Positions 37,719 through 47,397 of a stretch of 64,000 nt of DNA are shown here, piece after piece. A program made the position numbers and the translations under genes. Source of the DNA: Peptostreptococcus porci (GTDB lineage: Bacteria > Bacillota > Clostridia > Peptostreptococcales > Peptostreptococcaceae); the NCBI RefSeq assembly GCF_009695815.1, contig NZ_VUNE01000005.1, positions 62,001 through 126,000 on the forward strand, given 5' to 3'. Positions within the stretch are counted from its first letter, which is position 1. Every line of letters begins with the position of its first letter. The notes beneath the pieces are model-generated. The model was given only the letters and a program-made list of their open reading frames with translations. It ran no database searches and was not told the DNA's origin.

Positions 37719-37849
37719 AACAATTATCTCCTTCATTAATATTTTTTTCAAATGTAATTAATACATTTCACTTACATCTCATATTTCATCAATATTCAAT
37801 GTTAAGATTTTACATAAATTTTTTACCGTTTTAAATCTTTAATGCAAAA

Positions 37850-39136
37850 TTAGAAAGTTTTTGCTGATAAGTATCCGAATCCTGTTTCGTTAGTTGCACC
37901 AGTTATAGTCTGGATTTCAACCTCTAGTGATCCGTCTTCTCTTAGAGAATGTTCATTACCACCAGCTATTATGTTAACATATTCTATATGTCCAATTACC
38001 TTATCTAGTTTTGGAAGTACTACATACTGGTTAGCATTTCCACCTGTAACAACTGCATCTGCCTTTGCATCCGCATCTGCTAATGATTGAGAAGCACCAT
38101 CTCTACCAGCATATTCATCTGTTACTATAACAGTCTTAACTCCAGCTGTCTCGATTTTTTTACAGTTCATGATCAAGTCAGTATCTGGGTTACCAAATCC
38201 TTCCTGAGAAACTATAACAGCATCTAATCCTAAGTATTTACAAAGCTTAGAAGTCCAGTTTGAAGATCTTTCCTTATCAGCCAAGTATACGTTTTCGTTA
38301 GTGATTATTACACCAAGGAAGTTAATTTCTTTTCCGTGCTGAGCATATAATTCCTCGATTACACCGTTGTTTAAATGCACGTAAGTTGGGTTCTTGTCAC
38401 AAGCAGAAACACAGTTACCAGAAACTATAGCACCGTCCATTATTTCAGTTGGATATAATAATGTTGGAACAATCTGCTTTGCATCTACACCGTATACATA
38501 AGTATCATGTAGCAATCCCTGAGTCTGAAGCATATAAACATATCCTACCTTTGGAAGTTCAGGATATTCAGCTATCTGTTCTAGTAAAGGCTTAGTTTCA
38601 TAAGTTGAAACCTCATCAGCTTCTAAGTTTCTAGCTAGCTCTCCAAGATATCTTGCAGCCTTGAAACCTAAGAATCTTACTGATTTTTCATGATCGTGTT
38701 GCTTAACACCTTCGCTTGGTTCAGCTATTAATACAAGGTTTACTGTCTTTGAGAATGGAGTGTATTCAGCACCCAAACCAGTCATGTCTATTATACCTTC
38801 CTGGAAACCTACTATTTTACCAGTAGTTACAACAGCCATACCTTTTAGAACATGAGTTCTACCTTCACCAACAGTGTCAACTTTTGAAAGCACGCCTGGG
38901 AATATTCCACCGTTACCTTCTACCTTAACTCTTGGTTCGATAACATCTTTTACAGGTGTAATTCTTACACTTTCACCTGGTCTAGCGATATCAAGATCAA
39001 CAGAAGCTATGTGTTCATCATCCCATATTTCCTTGATCATTTCTTCTTTGTTTACAAATAAAACACCATTTTCTATCTTCGTAACATCAGCAAACTGGAT
39101 GTCTTTTATGAAGATTTTGCCTATTTCAAGACGCAT
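37850..39136 (-). CDS. grdE: Glycine reductase component B, subunits alpha and beta proprotein (GrdE)
   Basis: 428 aa. The proprotein is cleaved to form a pyruvoyl cofactor that binds glycine as a Schiff base. The cleavage-site Cys is seen in IVSGNCVSACDKNP (Asn241-Cys242). Starts MRLEIGKIFIKDIQFAD. The sequence is of the glycine-specific GrdE type rather than being clearly sarcosine or betaine specific (GrdG/GrdI). It precedes grdA in the operon and follows trxA after a strong intercistronic hairpin. Confidence 0.96.
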   Translation of the reverse strand: MRLEIGKIFIKDIQFADVTKIENGVLFVNKEEMIKEIWDDEHIASVDLDIARPGESVRITPVKDVIEPRVKVEGNGGIFPGVLSKVDTVGEGRTHVLKGMAVVTTGKIVGFQEGIIDMTGLGAEYTPFSKTVNLVLIAEPSEGVKQHDHEKSVRFLGFKAARYLGELARNLEADEVSTYETKPLLEQIAEYPELPKVGYVYMLQTQGLLHDTYVYGVDAKQIVPTLLYPTEIMDGAIVSGNCVSACDKNPTYVHLNNGVIEELYAQHGKEINFLGVIITNENVYLADKERSSNWTSKLCKYLGLDAVIVSQEGFGNPDTDLIMNCKKIETAGVKTVIVTDEYAGRDGASQSLADADAKADAVVTGGNANQYVVLPKLDKVIGHIEYVNIIAGGNEHSLREDGSLEVEIQTITGATNETGFGYLSAKTF

Positions 39137-39216
39137 AGGTTACCTCCTATAAAAATAATTTAATATAATTTAATATTTAAAAATATTTGACTATATTTAA
39201 CGCATTTTTTCGACCT

Positions 39217-39240
39217 GGACCAAAAGTTTCCTTTTGGTCC
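39217..39240 (-). other. Strong intercistronic hairpin between trxA and grdE
   Basis: A perfect 10-bp stem GGACCAAAAG / CTTTTGGTCC with a 4-nt loop, extendable through a mismatch. No T-run follows on either strand. It probably marks RNA processing or protects the 5' end of the grdEABCD message. Confidence 0.6.
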
Positions 39241-39311
39241 GAGTCTATTGTAAAGATCAAATAGACAGATGCATTGCCTATTTAATAAGTGGATAACGTT
39301 CCTAACAGTTC

Positions 39312-39629
39312 TTAATAGAACTTTTTAATCATTGCTTCGATGTTTGCAATATTTGCATCATCTTTAGTTATTTCATCTACTTTTTCTCCACCCTTATACA
39401 TTGTCATTGTTGGTAGACCAAGTACTTTTTGCTTAATTGCAAGTCTTCTAGCTTTTGTAATGTCCATTGAACAGAATTTTATCTTGTCACCATATTGTTC
39501 AGCCAATTTATGAACATCTGGCATTAGTGCTTTACAAGGTTCGCATCCCTGACTCCAGAAATCAACAAACACATATCCTTCACCTTCCAAAACTTCTGAA
39601 TCAAAATTATCTTTAGTAAGTTCTATCAT
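39312..39629 (-). CDS. trxA: Thioredoxin of the glycine reductase system
   Basis: 105 aa. The active site is GCEPCKALMPD (Cys29, Cys32) rather than the common WCGPC; CEPC-type sites are known for thioredoxins of amino-acid-reducing clostridia. It reduces the oxidised GrdA selenenylsulfide. The start at 39629 (MIELTKDNFDSEVLEG) follows GGAGG; an in-frame ATG at 39671 is unlikely. It lies between trxB and grdE. Confidence 0.95.
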   Translation of the reverse strand: MIELTKDNFDSEVLEGEGYVFVDFWSQGCEPCKALMPDVHKLAEQYGDKIKFCSMDITKARRLAIKQKVLGLPTMTMYKGGEKVDEITKDDANIANIEAMIKKFY

Positions 39630-39823
39630 TTTTTTACCTCCACTAATAATCAACTCTGAGTCGAAAACCACGACTCTTTTTCTTAAAAACTAACTCTATT
39701 CTGTCACTAACTAACTTTATATAAAAATTTTATATACTTATTTTAACTTATTCTTTTTTAACTTATCTTTTTGTTTTTTCTTAACTTATTTATATTTAAC
39801 TTATATTCGAATTGCCTTAATTG

Positions 39824-40768
39824 TTATTCAAATTTGCTCGCTATGTATCTTTCAGCCATAACTGCTGCTACGGCACCATCACTTGTAGCAGTAACAACCT
39901 GTCTAACTTCTTTCTTTCTACAGTCACCAGCAACGAAAACGCCTGGAATCTTAGTAATTGTATCATCACTTGCTATAAAGTATCCAGTTTCATCACATTC
40001 AATAACATCCTTGAACATTTCAGTCTGAGGCACATAGCCTATAAATACAAAGCATCCAAATGTTCCATCTTCTTCATCGGCAAAATACTCAGTGATTTCA
40101 CCAGTTACTTTATTTTTGAAAACGATAGATTCTAGTAATCCATCTCCCTTAACTTCTTCTACAACTGTGTCTAGCAAGAACTCGATTTTTGGATTAGATC
40201 TAGCTTTATCAATTGCAGTAGGAGCACATCTGAATCCCTGTCTTCTGTGAACTATTGTTACTCTTCTTGCAAACTTAGTAAGGTACATAGCCTCCTCTAT
40301 AGCACTATCTCCACCTCCGATTACGAATACTTCGAAATCTTCAAAGAAGTCAGCATCACAAGTAGCACAGTAAGATACACCTTTTCCTGTAAGTTCGGCT
40401 TCACCAGGACAACCCATCTTTCTTGGATTTGCACCAGTAGCTATAACTACTGCCTTTGCCTGATACTCTTTTTCAGCAGTCTTAACTATTTTTATATCTC
40501 CACTAAAATCAAATTCAACAACATCTCCTCTCTCGATTTCACATCCGAAAGATTTAGCTTGTTCAACCATTCTAGCTGTTAACGATGGTCCAGTAGCATT
40601 TTCTATTGAACCAGGATAGTTATCTACCTGATGAGTAATTACGATCTGTCCACCATTCTTCTGTTTTTCAAGAATAATAGTTTTCAATTTTCCTCTAGCA
40701 CCATAAAGCCCAGCAGATAAACCAGCAGGTCCACCACCTATGATTAATAAATCATATACGTTTTCCAT
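39824..40768 (-). CDS. trxB: Thioredoxin reductase
   Basis: 314-aa FAD/NADPH enzyme. The FAD motif is IIGGGPAGLSAGLYGARG, the redox pair is Cys134-Cys137 in SYCATCDADFFED, the NAD(P)H motif is FVIGGGDSAIEEAMYL, and the C-terminal FAD region is GVFVAGDCRKKEVRQV. It passes electrons from NADPH to TrxA for glycine reduction. A TGGAGG site precedes the ATG. It follows grdX after a 259-bp gap. Confidence 0.97.
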   Translation of the reverse strand: MENVYDLLIIGGGPAGLSAGLYGARGKLKTIILEKQKNGGQIVITHQVDNYPGSIENATGPSLTARMVEQAKSFGCEIERGDVVEFDFSGDIKIVKTAEKEYQAKAVVIATGANPRKMGCPGEAELTGKGVSYCATCDADFFEDFEVFVIGGGDSAIEEAMYLTKFARRVTIVHRRQGFRCAPTAIDKARSNPKIEFLLDTVVEEVKGDGLLESIVFKNKVTGEITEYFADEEDGTFGCFVFIGYVPQTEMFKDVIECDETGYFIASDDTITKIPGVFVAGDCRKKEVRQVVTATSDGAVAAVMAERYIASKFE

Positions 40769-41027
40769 TTCATACCTCCATGTAATAAACTAATATTTTC
40801 GTACAACATCCAACTTTAATGATTGTTATACCAATTAATTTAATGAAATTTAATATTATTTCAACACAGCTAATTTTACTGTATTATAAACATAATTATT
40901 CGTATATAACCAAAGTTATTTATGTCAATTTTTTGGTTATTTTAATTGTATTCATAGTTAAAATCAATACTTATGCCACTTAAATATGGACATTTTCAAT
41001 TCATGTGAAACGTTTTTTTAAAGCATA

Positions 41028-41411
41028 TTAAAACACGATTCTATCGATAGTCTTTGACATCAAATCATGATCAATCACTCTAAAATCTTCCTTAACACTA
41101 TCAATCCACAAAGGAGTTTGTTTATTTTTTTTGAATTTCTTCGCAGTTTCAATCGCCTCTTCAATCAGTGTCAAAGAATTGATATGCAGCTTGTCATTTT
41201 TTTTCAAGACTATACTTCTATATATTGTCTCATTCGGTTTAACACTTCCATACAATGGATGAGTCAACATTTCATACCCTTCGTGAATCATATCTCTACA
41301 ATGCTCAAGAACGCCTAAATAGTCAGTTTCAACAAAACGAAAATCTATTTTTTTTGATTCCAAGTAATTCTTTTCTTCTATAAATTTTTCATTATTAGTT
41401 ACTAATATCAT
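41028..41411 (-). CDS. grdX: GrdX family protein
   Basis: 127 aa starting MILVTNNEKFIEEKNYLESK, with the conserved GYEMLTHPLYGSVKPNETIYRS segment of GrdX. It is regularly the first gene of glycine/sarcosine/betaine reductase loci; its biochemical role is unknown. Here it directly follows the glycine riboswitch terminator, so its expression should respond to glycine. No membrane segment or cofactor motif is visible. Confidence 0.92.
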   Translation of the reverse strand: MILVTNNEKFIEEKNYLESKKIDFRFVETDYLGVLEHCRDMIHEGYEMLTHPLYGSVKPNETIYRSIVLKKNDKLHINSLTLIEEAIETAKKFKKNKQTPLWIDSVKEDFRVIDHDLMSKTIDRIVF

Positions 41412-41430
41412 TTATTTTCCTTTCACATAT

Positions 41431-41466
41431 AAAAAAGGGAGATAAAGTTGTCGCCTTATCCCCCCT
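41431..41466 (-). terminator. Riboswitch expression-platform terminator
   Basis: On the minus strand, GGGGGGATAAG and CTTTATCTCCC can pair and are followed by TTTTTT, 20 bp before grdX. It directly follows the glycine aptamer, consistent with an ON switch that suppresses termination when glycine binds. Confidence 0.88.
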
Positions 41467-41576
41467 GTCAAAATCTTTCAGAGATACGTCCAATTCTACT
41501 CCTTTTACCTGAAAAATTCATACCAATTTTGACTGACTTGGTACTTGTCCCTTCGGTGGCTTTCGCTCTCTCATAG
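41467..41576 (-). promoter_or_regulatory. Glycine riboswitch, single aptamer
   Basis: The minus strand carries the conserved segments of the class in order: GAGAGCG, CACCGAAGGGACAAGTACC, TTTTTCAGGTAAAAGGAGTA, and ATCTCTGAAAGAT. Only one aptamer fits in the ~110 nt; glycine riboswitches are often tandem. It controls grdX and probably the whole grd operon. Confidence 0.9.
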
Positions 41577-41628
41577 AATTATCATCCGTAAATAATGATA
41601 TTGATATTATTTATATTGCTTTAAACTC

Positions 41629-41658
41629 ATTATACATTATGTCTATATCTAAAATCAA
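41629..41658 (-). promoter_or_regulatory. Promoter of the grd operon
   Basis: -35 TTGATT (41653-41658) and perfect -10 TATAAT (41629-41634), 18-bp spacer, on the minus strand about 50 bp before the aptamer. Confidence 0.78.
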
Positions 41659-41764
41659 GATATTTTTGTTAAAAAAAAAATATTATTAGATTGATTTTTT
41701 CTATAGTGAAAAATAGCTACATCAATAGTATAAATTTTGCATAAAAATGCCTCAATTTGAATAC

Positions 41765-43108
41765 TTACATCATTAGAGAAACTATTATTGAATTGGCAAT
41801 TTCTCTACCAAACTGGCTTAGCTTCAATCTTCCTTCCTCAACGCTCGCATATCCATCATCAACCAGTTTTTCTAAAATACAAAGTATTCTATCTCTATTT
41901 TCTAAATCATTGATTGACTCAAAAATTGTCATATTTACACCGTCATTCATTCTAAGCCCCAACATCAAGCTCTCATTGTAGCTGTCTATATATGAAATTT
42001 TTTCTTCAAATTCGACTGGAAGTCTACCATTATCTATAGAAGCTTTATATTCTCTGTAACTCGACACATTCGTATAACGCCTTGAGTTTAAGTAACCAGA
42101 AGCACTTATTCCAAATCCAAAATACTCCTCTTGTTTCCAATATTTGATGTTGTGTTTGCACGAATAGTCAAATATTTTATCAATTAGTATTTTCTTTTTA
42201 ATATTCTCATTTTCACTAGTCTTATTTTCACTAATCTCATTTTCATTACTATTATTTTGATTAATTTCGTTTTCACTAGTTTTATTCTTCATAACATTAC
42301 TTATATTTTTCTCATTGACTTTTTTATCGAAAAAATCAATACCCTCTCTATAGTAATTTGATATTTCGTACTGCCTGTATCCATTTTTTTTCATTCTATC
42401 CACAGACAACCTATACATTTCAATAAATTCACTCTCATCAAATTCATCTATAATCCCCTTCTCCAAATACGTATTAAACCGAGTATTTTCCTCTATGATT
42501 AAAGAATACAATGATATGTGTTCCGGTCCTAAATCAAATACAAAATCTAACGTATCCACTAAATCATCTTTTGTTTGTCCATGAAAAGCAAAAATAACAT
42601 CGACATTGATATTGTTAAATCCAACTTTTCTTGCTAGTCTATAACTATTTTCAAACTCTTCTGACGTGTGGATTCTTCCCATTAAAGTCAAATGCTCACT
42701 CTGTTTTGCCTGCAGTCCAAAGCTCAATCTATTGACCCCATTATTGAACATTACCTTTAATTTTTCCAAATCTACAGTTCCAGGATTACATTCAACTGTA
42801 AACTCGACCACATCGTCAATATTGAAGTTATTTCTCAGTATAGAAAAAAGTTTTTCAAGCTGTTTCGATGATAAAATCGAAGGTGTTCCACCGCCAATAA
42901 AAATTGTATCAATATCGTCTATTTGTGGCATAAATTCGCCATCTGTCTTAATATCGTTATATTTATATAGTTCTTTAAATATCTCTATTTCCCTACTTAA
43001 AAGATCTAAATATTCATCGATCATTTCAATGGTTGTAAATGATACAAAATCACAATAATTACATTTTTTCTTACAAAACGGAATATGTATATATAATCCT
43101 CTTCCCAT
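41765..43108 (-). CDS. hemW: HemW-like radical SAM haem chaperone
   Basis: 447 aa. The [4Fe-4S] motif is CKKKCNYC (Cys12, Cys16, Cys19), followed by GGGTPSILSSKQLEKL, VECNPGTVDLEKL and NRLSFGLQAKQSEHLTLMGR, all typical of HemW (formerly annotated coproporphyrinogen oxidase HemN-like). An Asn/Glu/Ser-rich repetitive insert (~266-309) lies just before the EEYFGFGISASGYL segment and is absent from typical members. In Firmicutes this gene usually sits between lepA and hrcA; here hrcA is 37 kb away. Confidence 0.93.
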   Translation of the reverse strand: MGRGLYIHIPFCKKKCNYCDFVSFTTIEMIDEYLDLLSREIEIFKELYKYNDIKTDGEFMPQIDDIDTIFIGGGTPSILSSKQLEKLFSILRNNFNIDDVVEFTVECNPGTVDLEKLKVMFNNGVNRLSFGLQAKQSEHLTLMGRIHTSEEFENSYRLARKVGFNNINVDVIFAFHGQTKDDLVDTLDFVFDLGPEHISLYSLIIEENTRFNTYLEKGIIDEFDESEFIEMYRLSVDRMKKNGYRQYEISNYYREGIDFFDKKVNEKNISNVMKNKTSENEINQNNSNENEISENKTSENENIKKKILIDKIFDYSCKHNIKYWKQEEYFGFGISASGYLNSRRYTNVSSYREYKASIDNGRLPVEFEEKISYIDSYNESLMLGLRMNDGVNMTIFESINDLENRDRILCILEKLVDDGYASVEEGRLKLSQFGREIANSIIVSLMM

Positions 43109-43180
43109 ATTATCCCTTTCAAATATTTAAGGACCATTGAGAATTCAATAGTCCTTTCAGTATAAATTATTTCGTGAAAC

Positions 43181-44041
43181 TTATATGTTACAATATCCAA
43201 CAACCTTATAATTCTGTGGAATACCATAATCTTTCTCCATTTCATCAAATCCCCACTTTGAATCAAACATTGTTACATCTAGTATTACACCAAAATACAA
43301 CATAATAATACCAGCATCTATTTTATTAGCATAGCTTCCACTATAGTTCTCATTGTTTATAGCCAAAACAACCTTTCCACCATCAACTATAAATCTCCAT
43401 GGTTGCTTATTTAGAGATGACGGTGCCATTCTTGAATATGAAAATGCGTCTAATAATGCTCTTTCTTCTAAAACCTCAGCAGTAGCTGAATTTCCCCATT
43501 TATCAATGAATACCATCTCCTCTAAGGCAATTCTATCTGAGCTACCCTTAGAAACAGATAAATTCGACTGTGAATAATTGTCTCCTGTCTTTCCAGCACC
43601 TTCAATTTTCTTTTCACTTGAAGCATATCCAAGTGCAATCAATGCAACTACCTCTTTGTCGGTATCTATACCCAATGTATTCTTTACGGCGTTTCTATCA
43701 GAGTATGAAATCCAACAGCTATCTATTCCTAAATCTCTAGCCTTTAGTATTGCTCTTTCACCAACATAGCCTGCATTTTCAAGATGGTGTGGCTTGTCTT
43801 CTGATAGTAATACAAGATAATTTGGTGCCTCAATCATAACACCCTTATATCCCGCTATACCGTATAATCTCTTATATGTATCATCTCCTGCAAAAAATCT
43901 AGTTTCCACTTCGATTGAATCATCTAATTTTTTACATTCAGAAACATATTGTTCAAGCTCAGTAAGTTTTTTTGCATCAACTGGTGTATCCTTGTAATTT
44001 CTCACTGATCTACCATTCATTATTAATGATTTAAAATCCAT
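43181..44041 (-). CDS. Nitroreductase-family flavoprotein (tandem-domain type)
   Basis: 286 aa. It begins MDFKSLIMNGRSVRNYKD, the FMN-binding Arg-rich start of nitroreductases. A second conserved block lies later: FSYSRMAPSSLNKQPWRFIVDGGKVVL and NKIDAGIIMLYFGVI. This is the putative-TM-nitroreductase subfamily in Clostridia. It probably reduces quinones, nitro-compounds or flavin substrates with NAD(P)H; the true substrate is unknown. It lies between cca and hemW on the same strand. Confidence 0.88.
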   Translation of the reverse strand: MDFKSLIMNGRSVRNYKDTPVDAKKLTELEQYVSECKKLDDSIEVETRFFAGDDTYKRLYGIAGYKGVMIEAPNYLVLLSEDKPHHLENAGYVGERAILKARDLGIDSCWISYSDRNAVKNTLGIDTDKEVVALIALGYASSEKKIEGAGKTGDNYSQSNLSVSKGSSDRIALEEMVFIDKWGNSATAEVLEERALLDAFSYSRMAPSSLNKQPWRFIVDGGKVVLAINNENYSGSYANKIDAGIIMLYFGVILDVTMFDSKWGFDEMEKDYGIPQNYKVVGYCNI

Positions 44042-44072
44042 AATTTTACCTCCATTAAAACACTAATTATAC

Positions 44073-45347
44073 TTATATTATATTTTTTGATAACAAAACA
44101 AGTTTATCTCTACTATTGAATTCTGGATTTTCTATCACATAATCCAATAGTCTATTAAGAATTATTCCAATCGTTATCCCATTTTTGAAACCATTTTCAA
44201 TAAGAATCCTACCATTTATGTCTAATTGGGAAATACTAAAGCATTCCCCTTTTTCTATTATATCATCAAATACAGAAAAACATACACATGGATTTGATTT
44301 TTTTTTCATAAATTTTGAATAAATCGCAAATTTTGCCAACTTAATATCGGAAACATTCCTTAATATGTTTTTTATCTCGATTTTTAGCAAATTTTTTTCA
44401 TCCTTCAGTAAGTTTTTCTCATCATTTGAAACGTTATTGGACAAATCATCAATAACATCATATTTTCCACTTAGTACCTTGTGTATTCCCACTGTACTCA
44501 GGATTTCCTTATTAGAGTATTTAAGCCTTTTCATAGAGCTTAGAACTTGATTTTCTTTAACGCCTTCATAAAGCATAGCTCTTTTCAAAGCCATTTCATA
44601 TTCAGGTTCATAAAAATTGTCACCAATTACTGATTTATCAAAATTATAGTTTTCAAAGACCATCTTATTACTACCGAATATATAATCGGTTATGCCCAAA
44701 ACATAAAATATATTCAAAAACGATGCATCACTATGTATAATTTCTTCTATTTCATAATTTATCCTTTCAAAAGAAATCTGTTCAATATTATTTGAATTAT
44801 TTTTCATAGAACTGAGAGTTTCTTCGTCTATATCAAATCCAAGCTTTGATGAAAATCTGACTGCCCTTATTATCCTAAGGGCGTCTTCATTAAATCTTTT
44901 GTTAGAATCGCCAACACATTTTATCGTCTTATTTGAAATATCCTTAATGCCGCCAAATTCATCTATCAAGCCAGCTCTATCATTATATGCCATTGCATTA
45001 ATTGTAAAATCACGTCTCGACAAATCTTCTATGATGTTTTTACTGAAGCTGACTTCTTTGGGGCGTCTCATATCTAGATACTCCCCATCTACTCTGTAAG
45101 TAGTCACTTCATAATTCATATTATCATGGACAACGGTCACTGTGCCATGCTTTATTCCAGTCGGGATTGCTTTATCAAAAATACTCTGAACCTCGTTCGG
45201 AAGTGCATTTGTTGCAATATCCCAATCTTTAGGCATTTTTCCCATCAGTGAATCTCTGACACAGCCTCCTACAATATATGCTTCAAACCCTTTGTCGTAA
45301 AGGGCATCTATAATATACTGAGCGCCCTTTTCAATTTTTATCTGCAA
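44073..45347 (-). CDS. cca: CCA tRNA nucleotidyltransferase
   Basis: 424 aa. The class II head domain contains FEAYIVGGCVRDSLMG and PKDWDIATNA (the catalytic DxD), the RRPKEVSF and SRRDFTINAMAY motifs, and NEDALRIIRAVRFSSKLGF, followed by a helical neck and tail. It adds or repairs the 3' CCA of tRNAs. A small internal duplication is visible (NLLKDEKNLLKIE). It is 14 bp downstream of lepA on the same strand and probably cotranscribed. Confidence 0.95.
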   Translation of the reverse strand: MQIKIEKGAQYIIDALYDKGFEAYIVGGCVRDSLMGKMPKDWDIATNALPNEVQSIFDKAIPTGIKHGTVTVVHDNMNYEVTTYRVDGEYLDMRRPKEVSFSKNIIEDLSRRDFTINAMAYNDRAGLIDEFGGIKDISNKTIKCVGDSNKRFNEDALRIIRAVRFSSKLGFDIDEETLSSMKNNSNNIEQISFERINYEIEEIIHSDASFLNIFYVLGITDYIFGSNKMVFENYNFDKSVIGDNFYEPEYEMALKRAMLYEGVKENQVLSSMKRLKYSNKEILSTVGIHKVLSGKYDVIDDLSNNVSNDEKNLLKDEKNLLKIEIKNILRNVSDIKLAKFAIYSKFMKKKSNPCVCFSVFDDIIEKGECFSISQLDINGRILIENGFKNGITIGIILNRLLDYVIENPEFNSRDKLVLLSKNII

Positions 45348-45360
45348 AGAATCACCTACT

Positions 45361-47166
45361 CTAATCGTCTAACTTTAATACTGACATAAATGCTTTCTGA
45401 GGTACTTCGACATTTCCTATCTGTCTCATTCTCTTTTTACCTTCTTTTTGTTTTTCTAGAAGTTTTCTCTTTCTGGAAATATCACCACCATAGCATTTTG
45501 CAAGCACGTCTTTCCTATATGCAGCCACTGTTTCTCTGGCGATTATTTTATTTCCCACAGCAGCTTGAATAGGCACAGGAAACTGGTGTCTAGGAATTTC
45601 ATTTTTAAGCTTTTCACACATTGCTTTTCCTCTTACAAATGCTCTGCTCTCGTGAATTATAAAGCTCAATGCATCCACCTGCTCCTTGTTTATAAGTATA
45701 TCCATTTTTACAAGAGTCGAAACGGCATATCCCTTTACTTCATAATCAATGGAACCATACCCTCTTGTTCTGGATTTAAGTGCATCGAAGAAGTCATAAA
45801 TAACCTCATTTAATGGAAGGTCGTAGTGTAGCATCACTCTCTTGTCGTCAATATATTCCATATCAAGCATTGTACCACGTCTTTCCTGACACAATTCCAT
45901 AACTACTCCTACATAGTCCTTTGGAACTATAATATCACTTTTTACGATCGGTTCTTCAATCGTTCTTATTTCTGTGACTGGAGGTAAATTCGCCGGATTT
46001 TGTATCATTATTACCTCACCATCATTCTTCGTTACTCTATATATAACAGAAGGTGCAGTAGTAATAATATTTAAATCAAACTCTCTTTCCAGTCGCTCTT
46101 GAATGATTTCCATATGCAAAAGACCCAAAAATCCACATCTAAAACCAAAGCCCAAAGCAGCAGATGATTCTGATTCAAACTCCAATGCAGCGTCATTAAT
46201 CTGCAATTTTTCTAATGCATCTCTTACGTTTTCATATTTTTCTCCCTCACCTGGATAAACTCCACAGTAAACCATCGGAGTTGCCTTTTTATATCCAGGA
46301 AGAGCCTCAGCAGTCCTGTTGTTTGCATCTGTTATCGTATCGCCAACTCTACAGCTTCTGATATCTTTGATGCTCGCTGCTATATATCCAACATCACCAG
46401 CAGTTAAGTCAGGAAGCTCTGTTACATTTGGTGCCATTACGCCTACCTCAGTAACTTCGAACTTCTTCTTACTGTTCATCATTTCTATCGTCATGCCTTT
46501 TTTGACAGTTCCCTCAAAAACTCTTACGTAGGCAACAACGCCCTTATATGCATCATAATATGAATCGAATATTAATGCCTTCAATGGTGCATCAGGATCA
46601 CCTTTTGGTGCCGGTACATGATTCACGATAGATTCCAAAACATCTTCTATATTTATATTGTTTTTTGCAGAAATCATCGGAGCTTCACTACAATCAAGAC
46701 CAATTAAATCTTCTATTTCAGTTTTTACATATTCAGGTCTAGCACTCGGAAGATCAATTTTATTGATAACTGGAAGAATTTCCAAATCTTGCTCCAATGC
46801 CAAATATACATTAGCAAGTGTCTGAGCCTCTACTCCTTGTGCTGCATCAACGACCAACAACGCACCTTCACAGGCAGCCAAGCTCCTAGAAACCTCGTAA
46901 TTAAAGTCTACATGTCCCGGAGTATCAATCAGATTAAGACTATATTCTTCTCCGTCCTTTGCCTTGTATTTCAACCTTACATTCTGTAGTTTTATTGTTA
47001 TTCCTCTCTCACGCTCCAAATCCATATTATCCAACAACTGAGATTTCATATCTCTTTCAGCAACCAACCCTGTATTCTGAATCAATCTATCAGCCAAAGT
47101 GGATTTACCATGATCTATATGAGCAATAATGCTAAAATTTCTTGTTTTATCTTGTCTATTAGCCAA
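45361..47166 (-). CDS. lepA: Elongation factor 4 (LepA), GTPase
   Basis: About 601 aa. It starts at a TTG (47164-47166) with AAGGAGGGG just upstream, giving the usual [23 protein letters not shown] with the G1 motif. G2-G4 are [20 protein letters not shown] and VINKIDLP. The C-terminal LepA-specific domain includes [11 protein letters not shown] and [18 protein letters not shown]. It is a ribosome-associated translation GTPase. It is divergent from rpsT, and the sporulation genes gpr and spoIIP that separate them in sporulating relatives are absent. Confidence 0.97.
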   Translation of the reverse strand: MANRQDKTRNFSIIAHIDHGKSTLADRLIQNTGLVAERDMKSQLLDNMDLERERGITIKLQNVRLKYKAKDGEEYSLNLIDTPGHVDFNYEVSRSLAACEGALLVVDAAQGVEAQTLANVYLALEQDLEILPVINKIDLPSARPEYVKTEIEDLIGLDCSEAPMISAKNNINIEDVLESIVNHVPAPKGDPDAPLKALIFDSYYDAYKGVVAYVRVFEGTVKKGMTIEMMNSKKKFEVTEVGVMAPNVTELPDLTAGDVGYIAASIKDIRSCRVGDTITDANNRTAEALPGYKKATPMVYCGVYPGEGEKYENVRDALEKLQINDAALEFESESSAALGFGFRCGFLGLLHMEIIQERLEREFDLNIITTAPSVIYRVTKNDGEVIMIQNPANLPPVTEIRTIEEPIVKSDIIVPKDYVGVVMELCQERRGTMLDMEYIDDKRVMLHYDLPLNEVIYDFFDALKSRTRGYGSIDYEVKGYAVSTLVKMDILINKEQVDALSFIIHESRAFVRGKAMCEKLKNEIPRHQFPVPIQAAVGNKIIARETVAAYRKDVLAKCYGGDISRKRKLLEKQKEGKKRMRQIGNVEVPQKAFMSVLKLDD

Positions 47167-47322
47167 TAATACCCCTCCTTTTCGAGTAATCAAATCGTAC
47201 TTTTATATCAACAACTTCATTTATTGCAAAATTCATCATTATATATTTTACTTTAAAAATCATGTACAGTAAATAATGCTTGAACAAAATTTTAAATTTT
47301 TTATAAAATTAACTTTTTTACC

Positions 47323-47351
47323 TTGATTTTTACACATATTTCTGTTAAAAT
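47323..47351 (+). promoter_or_regulatory. Promoter of rpsT
   Basis: -35 TTGATT (47323-47328), 17-bp spacer, -10 TAAAAT (47346-47351), about 47 bp before the rpsT start and its AGGAGGTGA site. Confidence 0.8.
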
Positions 47352-47397
47352 GGTGTATGTTGATTATGAATAAATATGATTTGAGGAGGTGAAATAG

